Assembly: GCF_014647535.1 (NCBI RefSeq)
Contig: NZ_BMPJ01000002.1
Coordinates: 1 to 56,975 of the forward strand
DNA from: Thermus composti
GTDB lineage: Bacteria > Deinococcota > Deinococci > Deinococcales > Thermaceae
Direction of reading: 5' to 3'
Length of the DNA stretch: 56,975 nt
Every line of letters begins with the position of its first letter. Positions within the stretch are counted from its first letter, which is position 1. The notes below the pieces were generated by a model, which was not told the origin of the DNA, ran no database searches, and saw nothing but the letters and a program-made list of their open reading frames with translations. A program made the position numbers and the translations under genes. Shown piece by piece: positions 7,573 through 15,332 of the stretch.

Positions 7573-8732
7573 TGGAAGCCTTTGCCTTCCAGGTGGAGGC
7601 CCGCTCGGGGAGGGCCCGGGTGGGCCGCCTCGCCACCCCCCACGGGGCGGTGGAGACACCCCTTTTCATGCCCGTGGGGACCCAGGGCTCGGTGAAGGGG
7701 CTTTTGCCCAAGGACCTGAAGGCCATCGGGAGCCAGGTCCTCCTGGCCAACACCTACCACCTCCTCCTTAGGCCCGGCCCCGAAAGGGTGAAGGCCCTCG
7801 GGGGGCTTCACGGCTTTGCGGGCTGGAAGGGGCCTTGGCTCACGGACTCCGGGGGCTTCCAGGTGATGAGCCTCGGGCACATGCGCCGCATTGACGAGGA
7901 AGGGGTGGTCTTCCAAAGCCACTTGGACGGGCGCCTCGTCAAGCTCACCCCGGAAAGGAGCATCGCGGTGCAGGAGGCCTTGGGGGCCGACCTCATCATG
8001 GCCTTTGACGAGTGCCCCCCCTACCCTTCCCCCAGGGCCTACCTGGAAGCCTCCTTGGAACGCACCCTCCGCTGGTTGGAGCGGAGCCTTAAGGCCAAGA
8101 CCCGGCCCGACCAGGCCCTTTTCGGCATCGCCCAGGGGGGGACGGAGCCCGACCTGAGGCGCCGCTCTACCCTGGAGACGATCCGGTTTGACCTCCCGGG
8201 CTACGCCATCGGGGGCCTCGCCGTGGGCGAGCCCAAGGAGGCCATGTTCCGCATGGTGGCCCTCTCCACGGAGCTTCTCCCCGAAACCAAGCCCCGCTAC
8301 CTCATGGGGGTGGGCCACCCCGAGGACCTGGTGGCGGCCATGGGGCTTGGGGTGGACCTCTTTGACTGCGTGTATCCCACCCGCACGGGCCGCTTCGGGA
8401 GCGCCCTGGTGCCGGAAGGACGCCTCAACCTGAAAAACGCCCGCTTTCTGGACGATAAGGGCCCCCTCGAGGCGGGGTGCGACTGCTACGCCTGCGAGAC
8501 CTTTAGCCGGGCCTACATCGCCCACCTGGTGCGCGCCGGGGAGATGCTTGGGGGGATCCTCCTTTCCCTCCACAACCTGCGCCACCTCCACCGGCTCACG
8601 GAAGAGGCCCGGAAGGCCATCCGGGAAGGGCGCTACAACGAGTTCGCCTGGGCCTTCGCCGAAAGGCGCTTCGGCCGGGAGGTCCCCCTTTGGTTCCGCG
8701 AGGCCCTAGCCGCCGGGGGGCACGCCCCCTAG
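7572..8732 (+). CDS. tgt: tRNA-guanine transglycosylase (queuine synthesis)
   Basis: Queuine tRNA-ribosyltransferase, 386 residues, swaps guanine-34 for preQ1 in tRNAs with GUN anticodons. It is a TIM barrel with the catalytic aspartates in TDSGGFQVMS (near 92) and GVDLFDCVYPTRTGR (near 265), and a structural zinc site Cys303, Cys305, Cys308 and His334 with the spacing of the Zymomonas enzyme. Start overlaps the ispG stop by one base. The TAG stop is the plus-strand reading of a CTAG whose other strand is the stop of the convergent permease gene. Confidence 0.95.
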   Translation: MEAFAFQVEARSGRARVGRLATPHGAVETPLFMPVGTQGSVKGLLPKDLKAIGSQVLLANTYHLLLRPGPERVKALGGLHGFAGWKGPWLTDSGGFQVMSLGHMRRIDEEGVVFQSHLDGRLVKLTPERSIAVQEALGADLIMAFDECPPYPSPRAYLEASLERTLRWLERSLKAKTRPDQALFGIAQGGTEPDLRRRSTLETIRFDLPGYAIGGLAVGEPKEAMFRMVALSTELLPETKPRYLMGVGHPEDLVAAMGLGVDLFDCVYPTRTGRFGSALVPEGRLNLKNARFLDDKGPLEAGCDCYACETFSRAYIAHLVRAGEMLGGILLSLHNLRHLHRLTEEARKAIREGRYNEFAWAFAERRFGREVPLWFREALAAGGHAP

Positions 8733-9826
8733 CCCTCCCGGTAGAAGCGGCTTTCCTTGTAGTAGTCCTCCAGAAGGACCTTGAGGAAAGCGGCCAGGGG
8801 CACCCCCAAAAGGGCCCCCCATAGGCCAAAAAGGGTGGCCCCGGTGAGGATGGCGGCGATGGCGGTGATGGGGTGGAGCCGGGTGGCCCGGCCCACGATG
8901 AGGGGCCCGAGGACGTGGGCCTCCAACTGGTTCACCGCCACCATGACCAAAAGGGCCAAAAGGGCCTTCAGCCAGCCCCCCGTGGCGGCGAGGAGCAAGG
9001 CGGGCACCCCTGAGACCACCACCCCCACGAAGGGGATGAGGTTGAAGACCCCGGCCAAAAAGCCCAGGCTCGCCGCCAGGGGAACCCCCACGAGCCAAAA
9101 CCCCACCCCCACCAGGACCCCCACGCAAAGGGCCACGAGAAGCTGCCCCCGCACGTAGCCGCCCACGCTGGCGTTGAGCTTGGCGGCGAGGTCTTGGACC
9201 AGGGGCTGGTAGGGCTCGGGGAATAGGGCGAGGGCCGCCCGGGCCAGCCGGGGGAGGTCGTAAAGGAAGTAGACCGAGAGGACCAGGGCGGTGAAGAGCT
9301 GGAAGACCCCGCCGAGGAGGGAGGCGAAAAACCCGAGGAGGTTCCCCCCCTGGGCCAGAAGCCCCTGGAGCCAGCGGACGAGGGCCTCCAGAAAACCCTG
9401 GAGGAGGCCCTGGAGGTTCCGGGTGAGCTCCTGGAGGACGGGCCTTAGGCTTTCGGGGACGGGCACGGCCTGGGCCCGATCGGGCAGAGCCACGAGCCAG
9501 GCCCAAAAGGGGTCCAAAAACCGAGGCAGGTCCCGGGCCAGCCGGGAAAGCTCCACCACCGTCTGGGCAGCGAGGAAGGAGGCCAGGGCCAGGAAGAACC
9601 CCAGGAGAAGGTAGACCAAGACCACCCCGGCCGCCCGGGGGATCCGGCGCTTTTCCAAGGCGTGGACCAGGGGGTGGACCAGGTAGGCGAAGGCGAAGGC
9701 GGAAAGGAGCACGGAAAGGGCGGGCCAGGCCCGGACCAAAAGGCGGTAGGCCAGGTAAAAAAGGAGGAGGTAGACGAGAACCCTCACGTAAGGGTTCTCC
9801 CAGACCTGGGCGAAGGCCTCGCGCAT
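8729..9826 (-). CDS. AI-2E/PerM family membrane permease
   Basis: Polytopic membrane protein, 365 residues, with about seven or eight hydrophobic helices and the family signature near the C-terminus (GVFNLIPFVGVVVS, then NQLEAHVLGPLIVGRATRLHP). Members of the AI-2E exporter/PerM family have been linked to autoinducer export, sodium/proton exchange or polymer export, so the substrate cannot be named. It lies 4 bases downstream of a LytM-like gene, which may mean a role at the envelope. Its stop overlaps the tgt stop in a shared CTAG. Confidence 0.85.
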   Translation of the reverse strand: MREAFAQVWENPYVRVLVYLLLFYLAYRLLVRAWPALSVLLSAFAFAYLVHPLVHALEKRRIPRAAGVVLVYLLLGFFLALASFLAAQTVVELSRLARDLPRFLDPFWAWLVALPDRAQAVPVPESLRPVLQELTRNLQGLLQGFLEALVRWLQGLLAQGGNLLGFFASLLGGVFQLFTALVLSVYFLYDLPRLARAALALFPEPYQPLVQDLAAKLNASVGGYVRGQLLVALCVGVLVGVGFWLVGVPLAASLGFLAGVFNLIPFVGVVVSGVPALLLAATGGWLKALLALLVMVAVNQLEAHVLGPLIVGRATRLHPITAIAAILTGATLFGLWGALLGVPLAAFLKVLLEDYYKESRFYREG

Positions 9827-9830
9827 GGGG

Positions 9831-10526
9831 CTATTTTAGGCCGAAAAAGGCCTCGGCCCGGCGAAGAAGCGCCTCGCCCTCTAGCCCCTGGAAGAGGAAG
9901 GGGCTCCGGTCGGGCTCCCCCTCCCAGACCTCAAAGAGGAGCCTGGGGGCCCCGCCCATAAGGCCGGTGCTCCCCACGTAGCCGATGGGGTCACCCCGGT
10001 AGACCCGGCTTCCCACCCTTAGCCCCGGGTAGGGAGCCTCGAGGTGGGCGTAGACGGTGGTGCGGCCGTCCGGGTGGCGAACCCAGACCTCGAGGCCCCG
10101 GAGGAGGTCCATGTCCTCTGGGGAGGCCCCCTCCCGCACCCGCTCCAGAAGAGCCTGGAAGGCCTCCGGGGTGGGCTCCTCGTAGTCCAGGTCCACCTTC
10201 ACCACCTCGCCCCCAAAGGCCGCCACCACCCCCATCCCCCGCACCACGGGCACGCAGGCGTCCCCCTGGCGGAAGACGAAGCCCGCGCTCACCCCCTTGC
10301 GGTAGGGCCTCGAGGCCCCGGGGAGGTTCTCGGGGCGCCTTGGGAGGCAGGCCCCGGGAAGGGGAAGGATGTACCCCTCGGGGGCCCAGAGGGCCCTTTC
10401 CCGGTAGGCTTGGACCTCCTGGCGAAGGGCCGCCACCTGCCGCCCCCTAAGGGCGAAGCCCAGGGTGACCACCAAGGCGTAGAGGAGGGCGGCGAAAAGA
10501 AGGTAGTGCCCCGGCTTCCAGGCCAT
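9831..10526 (-). CDS. Degenerate M23/LytM-domain protein
   Basis: 231 residues with one N-terminal membrane helix (YLLFAALLYALVVTLGFAL) and a C-terminal M23 (LytM) beta-fold: VVAAFGGEVVKV, then RTTVYAHLEAP, VGSRVYRGDPIGYVGSTG. Active M23 enzymes hold zinc with an early HxxxD and a late HxH (GPHLHFE). Here the late motif reads GAPRLLFEV and no histidine stands at the early position, so the zinc site is gone. Inactive LytM proteins such as EnvC and NlpD activate amidases, so a regulatory or structural cell-wall role is plausible (inference). Expressed leftward just after the rpmB terminator. Confidence 0.78.
   Translation of the reverse strand: MAWKPGHYLLFAALLYALVVTLGFALRGRQVAALRQEVQAYRERALWAPEGYILPLPGACLPRRPENLPGASRPYRKGVSAGFVFRQGDACVPVVRGMGVVAAFGGEVVKVDLDYEEPTPEAFQALLERVREGASPEDMDLLRGLEVWVRHPDGRTTVYAHLEAPYPGLRVGSRVYRGDPIGYVGSTGLMGGAPRLLFEVWEGEPDRSPFLFQGLEGEALLRRAEAFFGLK
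9833..9838 (-). promoter_or_regulatory. Leaderless -10 of the PerM gene
   Basis: Read leftward, TAAAAT lies in the last codons and stop of the M23-like gene, 6 bases before the ATG at 9826. Confidence 0.6.
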
Positions 10527-10532
10527 GGGGCC

Positions 10533-10538
10533 ATGCTA
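10533..10538 (-). promoter_or_regulatory. Leaderless -10 of the M23-like gene
   Basis: TAGCAT on the minus strand, 6 bases before the ATG at 10526, directly downstream of the rpmB terminator T-run. Confidence 0.75.
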
Positions 10539-10539
10539 C

Positions 10540-10563
10540 AAAAAAAGGGCCCCCAAGGGGGGC
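10540..10563 (-). terminator. Terminator of rpmB
   Basis: On the minus strand a 6-bp stem GCCCCC/GGGGGC with a 3-base loop is followed by CC and seven T. It lies about 20 bases after the rpmB stop and separates it from the M23-like gene promoter. Confidence 0.8.
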
Positions 10564-10582
10564 TAGAAGGCGAGCCAGGAGC

Positions 10583-10879
10583 TTAAAGAAGCTTCAGGAG
10601 CCTCTCCTTGATCTCCTTGGCGGAAAGGCCCTCCAGCTTCAGACCCTTGGCCCGCTCCACCAGCTCGTAGACCTTGGGGATGTGGCTTGCCGCCACGCGG
10701 AAGGTGATCTCCTGCCCCGCCACCCTCACCCGCACCTTCTGCAGGTTGGGGTACTGGCGCCGCTTGGAGATGCCGGTGGTCTTCTTGCCCACGCCCCCTT
10801 CCCGCTTGGCCTTACCCCGCCTTTGGATGCTGTTGGCCACGATGGGCCGCTTTCCGCTGATCTCGCACACCTTGGACAT
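10583..10879 (-). CDS. rpmB: 50S ribosomal protein L28
   Basis: Large-subunit ribosomal protein bL28, 98 residues, beginning [12 protein letters not shown] and rich in lysine and arginine ([24 protein letters not shown]). The start is the ATG at 10879 with a strong AGGAGG 5 bases upstream; a reading 15 residues longer would run through the ribosome site. Of zinc-type cysteine pairs only one cysteine is present. It is a single-gene unit with its own promoter and terminator, divergent from lspA. Confidence 0.96.
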   Translation of the reverse strand: MSKVCEISGKRPIVANSIQRRGKAKREGGVGKKTTGISKRRQYPNLQKVRVRVAGQEITFRVAASHIPKVYELVERAKGLKLEGLSAKEIKERLLKLL

Positions 10880-10912
10880 GGCACCCTCCTGCCCGAAGGC
10901 AAAACCCTTGAG

Positions 10913-10918
10913 ATTATA
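10913..10918 (-). promoter_or_regulatory. -10 of rpmB
   Basis: TATAAT on the minus strand, with the ATG 33 bases on. The message has a real 5' leader of about 25 bases carrying the AGGAGG ribosome site, in contrast to the leaderless genes around it. Confidence 0.75.
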
Positions 10919-10934
10919 GCACAAGGGACTGGGG

Positions 10935-10940
10935 TAGACT
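10935..10940 (+). promoter_or_regulatory. Leaderless -10 of lspA
   Basis: TAGACT ends 7 bases before the ATG at 10948 but only 1 base before the ATG at 10942. This favours 10948 as the start. Confidence 0.6.
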
Positions 10941-10947
10941 CATGGGG

Positions 10948-11400
10948 ATGCCCACGGTGCTCGTGCCCCTGCTTTTAGCCCTGGACCAGATCCTCAAGCT
11001 TTGGGCCCTGGAAAACCTCTCCCCGGCGCCCAGACCCCTCTTAGGCGACCTCCTCTACCTCACCCTGGTGCGGAACACGGGGGCGGGCTTCGGCCTCTTC
11101 CAGGGCCAGGCCTCCCTCCTCGGCCTCCTCTCCTTCTTGGTAGGCGCAGGCCTTCTCCTCCTCCTCGCCAGGCGGCGCTACCCCCCCCTCCCCACCCTCG
11201 CCCTCTCCCTCATCACTGCCGGGGCCTTAGGCAACGGGATAGACCGCCTGGGCCGGGGCTGGGTGGTGGACTACCTGGACCTGGGGACCTCCATCCCCCT
11301 TATCGCCCACTTCCCCGTTTTCAACCTGGCGGACGTGTGCGTGACCCTGGGGGCGGCGCTCCTCCTCCTCGCCCCGAGGCGGAGGCGGCGCTGGATCTAA
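10948..11400 (+). CDS. lspA: Lipoprotein signal peptidase (SPase II)
   Basis: Aspartic membrane protease, 150 residues, that removes signal peptides from diacylglyceryl-modified prolipoproteins. It has four hydrophobic helices and the family blocks LDQILKLWA, RNTGAGFGLFQG, GNGIDRL...VVDYLDL and FNLADVCVTLG; the catalytic aspartates lie in the GNGID and FNLAD blocks. The start is set by the -10 at 10935-10940; an ATG two codons earlier (10942) is the alternative. Divergent from rpmB and convergent with the antiporter. Confidence 0.93.
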   Translation: MPTVLVPLLLALDQILKLWALENLSPAPRPLLGDLLYLTLVRNTGAGFGLFQGQASLLGLLSFLVGAGLLLLLARRRYPPLPTLALSLITAGALGNGIDRLGRGWVVDYLDLGTSIPLIAHFPVFNLADVCVTLGAALLLLAPRRRRRWI

Positions 11401-11419
11401 GCGGGACCCCCCAAGGCCT

Positions 11420-12571
11420 TTAGCGCAGGAAGCGCAGGAGCACCTTGGCCGCCCAAGGGAAGAGCAGGGAGGAGAGGGCGGCGGCGAGAAGGAGGACGAG
11501 GGCGGCCCGCTCGTCCAGGAGGTGGGCGCTCCTGGCGATCTCCGTCCCCGCGATCATCAGGGTGAAGGGGTAGGCGAGGAGGAGGGCGGCGAGGAAGGCC
11601 TCCCGCAGGCGGAACCCGCTCAAGAGGAGAAAGGGCGCGGGGAGGAGGCGGACGAGGAGCATGAGGAGGAGGGCCTGGCCCACCTCCAGGAGGAGGCGGC
11701 CGTCCAGGCCCGAGAGGTCCATCCCCATCCCCGTGCGGATGAAGAAGATGGGGATGAGGAAGCCGTAGCCCATGGCGCTGAGCTTGGCCTCGAGGTCGTG
11801 CTTCTTCTGCAGGAAGTAGGAGAGGATCATCCCGGCGAGGAAGGCCCCGAGAACGCTCTCCAGCCCCACCAGGCCGCTCATGACGGCGGCGGCGAACATG
11901 AGGGCCAGGCTCAGCCGGATGCCCATGGCGCTCGGGTCCTCCTCGTAGACCAGCCTGCGGCCCACCTCCGGGTACCACCAGAGGAAGAGGCCCGCCAGGC
12001 GGAAGGCGAGGAAGAGGAGGAGGAAGAAGAGGGCGATGACCCCGACCTCCTTCAGCAAGGGGAGGAGGCCCTGGTAGTGGGCCGCCTTCTCCATGGCGGT
12101 GAGGCCGAAGAGGCTCGCCACCTCCCCCAGGACGCCCAGGATCAGGACCCGCTTGGCGAAGGCCCGGCCCAGGATGCCCATGTCCCTCAGGGTAGCCACC
12201 ATGAGGCCGATGGAAACCAGGGCGAGGATCAGGGCCTGGGCGAGCCCCACGCCCAAAAAGCCTGCAAGAAGCCCGGCGCTGAGGAACATGCCCACCACGT
12301 AAAGGGCGTAGAAGGCGAAGTGGCGGCGCTCCAGCTGGCGGAGAAGGTTGAAGTCCACCTCCAGCCCCGCGAGGAACATGAGGAGGAGGAAGCCGAAGTC
12401 CGCCAAAAACCCCAGGATCTCGGGGAGGGCCACCCCTTGGGCGAGGAAGTGGCCGAGGAGGAGGCCGATGACCAGCTCCCCCACGGGGACGGGCATCCTG
12501 AGGAGACGGGATAGGGGCGGGGCCAGGAAGGCCGCCAGAAAGACGAAGAGCAAAAGAAGGCTACCGCTCAA
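11420..12571 (-). CDS. Cation/proton antiporter, CPA2 (KefB/NapA) type
   Basis: Integral membrane protein of 383 residues with about 11-12 helices and the CPA2 blocks GELVIGLLLGHFLAQG near the N-terminus, FLLLMFLAGLEVDF near 70 and GAFLAGMILSYFLQKKHDLE near 270. It probably exchanges Na+ or K+ for H+ across the inner membrane. It lacks the soluble RCK domain that KefB/KefC carry at the C-terminus; the preceding gene supplies one as a separate protein and overlaps this gene by 11 bases, so the two probably form one transporter. Confidence 0.88.
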   Translation of the reverse strand: MSGSLLLLFVFLAAFLAPPLSRLLRMPVPVGELVIGLLLGHFLAQGVALPEILGFLADFGFLLLMFLAGLEVDFNLLRQLERRHFAFYALYVVGMFLSAGLLAGFLGVGLAQALILALVSIGLMVATLRDMGILGRAFAKRVLILGVLGEVASLFGLTAMEKAAHYQGLLPLLKEVGVIALFFLLLFLAFRLAGLFLWWYPEVGRRLVYEEDPSAMGIRLSLALMFAAAVMSGLVGLESVLGAFLAGMILSYFLQKKHDLEAKLSAMGYGFLIPIFFIRTGMGMDLSGLDGRLLLEVGQALLLMLLVRLLPAPFLLLSGFRLREAFLAALLLAYPFTLMIAGTEIARSAHLLDERAALVLLLAAALSSLLFPWAAKVLLRFLR

Positions 12572-13853
12572 GGTTGACCTCCGGCACCAAGAGGGTGGAC
12601 ACCGGGCTCGCCTGGGCCAGGAGCTGGGGGACGTAGGGGCGGAAAAAGGCGGTGCGGCGCCCCGGGGTGTAGCCCAGGGCCAGGAGATTGAACTTCCCCT
12701 TGAGGAGCCGGAGGGTTTCCCGCACGGGGTTGCCCTCCTTGCGGATGAGGTGGACCTCGAGGCCCGAGGTCTTCCGCGCCCGCTCCACCAGAAGCTTTAG
12801 GTTCTCCAGAAACTCCTTCTCCTCAGGGGGCATGAAGGCCTCCACCCGGCTCACGAAGAGGACGTGGACCTCGCCGCCGAAGATCCGGGCCAGGTCCATG
12901 GCCGAGGCCAGGAGGGGGCTCAGGGCCTCGGTGTTGGCGGAAACGAGGATGCTCCGGTAGGGGTGGGTCCCCCGGAGGTGGAAGGAGGGGAAGGGGTACC
13001 CTTCCTGGAAGACCCGCCGTACCCAGTCCCGGTCCCGGGCCAGGAAGACCCCCAGCTCCGCCACCCCCTTCGGGTCCTCGCAGGCCTCCACCCAGTCCCG
13101 CACCCTGAGGCGCTCCTTGAGGTAAAGGGCCTCCTCCCCCTCCACCCGGCAAAGGGCGCCCACGCTCCCGAAGCGCCGGGGGAACGAGGGCTCGCCCCGG
13201 ATCACCGCCCCCACGAAGATCTCCACCCCCCGGGGGTCGCCCACCACGAGGAGCCGGTCCCCCGGCTGGACCCGGAAGTCGGCCCGGGGCAGGAGGGGGT
13301 TCCCTTCCCGGTAGACCAAGGCCACCCGGGCCCCCGGCTGGCGAAGCTCCCGGAGCCGGGCGTAGACCGCGGGGGAGGACTCGGTGATGAGGACCTCCAC
13401 CACCTCCCCCTTCCGCAAGCCAATACCCACGGGGTAGCGGACGATCCCCTGCCCCTGGAGGAGGTTGCGCAGGATGGCCCCCAGGATCTCGGGGATGGAG
13501 ACCACCTCCAGGTCCAGCTCCCGCACGGCCTGAGGGTCCGGCCGGGCCTTGGAGACGTGGACGATCTTGCCCCGGTAGCCCAGGGCCTTGCGCAGAAGCC
13601 GGGCCACGTCCAAGGTGGCCTCCACGGAGAGGAAGGAGATGACGGCCTCCACCGCCTCGAGGTCCACCTCCTTCCAAAGCCCCACGTCCGTGGCGCTCCC
13701 CGGGAGGGCCCGAAGGTTGGCCACGGGGGCCTTCTCCAAAAAGGCCCGAAGCCGCGCCTCGTCCCGCTCCACCAGGACCACGTCGGCGATGGCGGAGACC
13801 ACTTCCACGATCTCTTCCACGTACCGGCCTAAGCCGAGGAGGACCACGCTCAT
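12561..13853 (-). CDS. RCK (TrkA-N/TrkA-C) plus UspA-like regulatory protein
   Basis: 430-residue soluble protein. Residues 1-130 look like a TrkA-N/RCK Rossmann domain (VVLLGLGRYVEEI, VVLVERDEARLRAF), but the third glycine of GxGxxG is valine, so nucleotide binding may differ. Residues about 140-225 are a TrkA-C domain (VVEVLITESSPA, PGDRLLVVGDP). Residues about 300-430 resemble a universal stress protein fold (SILVSANTEALSPLLASAMD, VHVLFVSRVEAF). It is the first gene of the pair with the antiporter and probably gates it in response to a ligand. A palindromic hairpin lies in its leader at 13868-13884. Confidence 0.8.
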   Translation of the reverse strand: MSVVLLGLGRYVEEIVEVVSAIADVVLVERDEARLRAFLEKAPVANLRALPGSATDVGLWKEVDLEAVEAVISFLSVEATLDVARLLRKALGYRGKIVHVSKARPDPQAVRELDLEVVSIPEILGAILRNLLQGQGIVRYPVGIGLRKGEVVEVLITESSPAVYARLRELRQPGARVALVYREGNPLLPRADFRVQPGDRLLVVGDPRGVEIFVGAVIRGEPSFPRRFGSVGALCRVEGEEALYLKERLRVRDWVEACEDPKGVAELGVFLARDRDWVRRVFQEGYPFPSFHLRGTHPYRSILVSANTEALSPLLASAMDLARIFGGEVHVLFVSRVEAFMPPEEKEFLENLKLLVERARKTSGLEVHLIRKEGNPVRETLRLLKGKFNLLALGYTPGRRTAFFRPYVPQLLAQASPVSTLLVPEVNLER

Positions 13854-13867
13854 AAAGACCCCCAGGA

Positions 13868-13897
13868 CGCGGGGCCACCCCGCGCCGCTAGACGATA
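13868..13897 (-). promoter_or_regulatory. Promoter and 5' stem-loop of the RCK gene
   Basis: On the minus strand TATCGT (13897-13892) is a possible -10. The perfect hairpin CGCGGGG-TGG-CCCCGCG (13884-13868) follows, then GGGGGT shortly before the ATG at 13853. The message would begin with the stem-loop. It could also partly terminate readthrough from aspC, although no T-run follows directly. Confidence 0.4.
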
Positions 13898-13913
13898 CTC
13901 CAGAAAACCCCGC

Positions 13914-15071
13914 CTAGGCGCGCCCCAGCACCCGGGCGAAGCGCTCCAGGGCCTTCTTCAGGTTCGCCTCGCTGGTGGCGTAGGAAAGGCGCACGTGGCC
14001 AAAGGCGGCGAAGTCCGTCCCCGGGACCACCGCCACCCCCGCCTCAAGAAGCCTCTCCGCCGCCTGGATCTCGTCGGGGGCGATGGGGGAGGTGTCCATG
14101 AGGACGTAGAAGGCCCCTTGGGGGCGCACCGCCTTTAGGCCGAGGGAAGAAAGCCCCTCCAGGAGGAGGTCCCGCCTTTTGCGGTAGGCCTCTCGGGCCA
14201 TCTCCACGAAGGCGCGGGAGGCCTCCTGGTTGGTGAGGGCCTCGAGGGTGGCCCACTGGGCGATGGTGTCGGGGCTCGTGGTGGACTGGCTGGAGACGGA
14301 GGCCATGGCCTGGATCACCTCCTTGGGCCCGCAGGCGTAGCCGATGCGCCAGCCGGTCATGGCGAAGGCCTTGGCCGCCCCGTTCACGGTGAGGGTGTGG
14401 TGGGGGGCCACCCGCCCCGGGGAGAAGTGCTCCCCCTCGTAGAGGAGGTGCTCGTAGATCTCGTCGGAGACCAGGTAGAAGTCGTGCTCCTGGGCGAGCT
14501 CCGCCAGGGCCACCAGGACCTCCTTGGGGTAGACCGCCCCCGTGGGGTTGTTGGGGGAGTTCACCACCAGGGCCTTGGTCCTTGGGGTGATGGCCCGGGC
14601 CACCCGCTTGGGGTCGGGGATGAAGCCCTCCTCGGGAAGGGTTTCCACTTCTACCACCACCCCCCCGGCAAAGCGCACCATCTCCGGGTAGCTCACCCAG
14701 TAGGGGCTAAGCACGATGACCTCGTCCCCGGGGTCCAAAATGGCCTGGAAGAGGTTGAAGAGGGCCTGCTTCCCCCCCACGGTGACGATGGTCTCCTCGG
14801 GGGTGACGGAAAGGCCGTTTTCCCGGCGGAACTTCTCCGCCAAGGCCTCCCTTAGCTCGGGGATCCCCGCAGGGGGGGCGTACTTGGTCTTGCCCTGGGA
14901 AAGGGCCCGCCTCGCCGCCTCCTTCACGTGCTCGGGCGTGTCAAAGTCGGGCTCCCCGGCGGTCAAGGCCACCAGGTCCACCCCCTGGCGCCTTAGCTCC
15001 AAGGCACGGGCGTTCACCGCCACCGTGGCCGAGGGCTTCATGGACCGCACCCTTTGGGAAAGGCCGCGCAT
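13914..15071 (-). CDS. aspC: Aspartate aminotransferase
   Basis: PLP-dependent class I aminotransferase, 385 residues, the same length as the T. thermophilus enzyme and closely similar to it. It interconverts aspartate and oxaloacetate with 2-oxoglutarate and glutamate. Visible: substrate-binding SPYWVSYPEM, VNSPNNPTGAVYP, VSDEIYEHL with the PLP-pyridine aspartate, and the Schiff-base lysine in NGAAKAFAMTGWRIGY (about residue 234), plus a C-terminal arginine in HVRLSYATS. Start ATG 15071 from the -10 six bases upstream. It is followed leftward by the RCK/antiporter pair. Confidence 0.96.
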   Translation of the reverse strand: MRGLSQRVRSMKPSATVAVNARALELRRQGVDLVALTAGEPDFDTPEHVKEAARRALSQGKTKYAPPAGIPELREALAEKFRRENGLSVTPEETIVTVGGKQALFNLFQAILDPGDEVIVLSPYWVSYPEMVRFAGGVVVEVETLPEEGFIPDPKRVARAITPRTKALVVNSPNNPTGAVYPKEVLVALAELAQEHDFYLVSDEIYEHLLYEGEHFSPGRVAPHHTLTVNGAAKAFAMTGWRIGYACGPKEVIQAMASVSSQSTTSPDTIAQWATLEALTNQEASRAFVEMAREAYRKRRDLLLEGLSSLGLKAVRPQGAFYVLMDTSPIAPDEIQAAERLLEAGVAVVPGTDFAAFGHVRLSYATSEANLKKALERFARVLGRA

Positions 15072-15077
15072 AGGGTC

Positions 15078-15083
15078 AGTATA
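15078..15083 (-). promoter_or_regulatory. Leaderless -10 of aspC
   Basis: TATACT on the minus strand, 6 bases before the ATG at 15071. It lies at the point where the broken HEPN-like gene on the other strand begins. Confidence 0.8.
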
Positions 15084-15085
15084 CG

Positions 15086-15332
15086 GCGTGGAAGACCCTC
15101 AAAACCTACCTGGAGCTCCAGGGCCTCGAGGCCCTTCCCCAGATCCGCCATCCGGGGCGCCTTCCAGGTGGGCCTGCTCTCCGAGGATCCCTTCTGGTTG
15201 GAGATGCTAGAACTCCGCAACCTCACCGCCCACCCCTACGAGGAAACCCTGGCAGAAAGCATCTACGCCCGGCTCCCCGAGGCCCTCAAGCGCTTCCAGG
15301 ATCTCCTAAAGGCCCTTAAGGAAAGCCCCTAA
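15086..15332 (+). pseudogene. Remnant of HEPN-like nucleotidyltransferase-binding protein
   Basis: Two reading frames together resemble the C-terminal two thirds of the HI0074-type nucleotidyltransferase substrate-binding (HEPN-like) family. From 15089 one frame reads WKTLKTYLELQGLEALP; around 15138-15145 homology passes to another frame, PRSAIRGAFQVGLL, then DPFWLEMLELRNLTAHPYEE and a closing helix to the TAA at 15332. The N-terminal quarter is missing and a 1- or 2-base frameshift separates the parts. No nucleotidyltransferase partner gene is nearby. It overlaps the stop of the lipid kinase gene by 4 bases. I read it as a decayed toxin-antitoxin-like module; a working shorter protein from the second frame is possible but unlikely. 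Confidence 0.65.

Noticed and set aside
15177-15332. Intact small gene from the second frame of the HEPN remnant
   Set aside because: No start with promoter or ribosome site, and family sequence clearly continues upstream in another frame.
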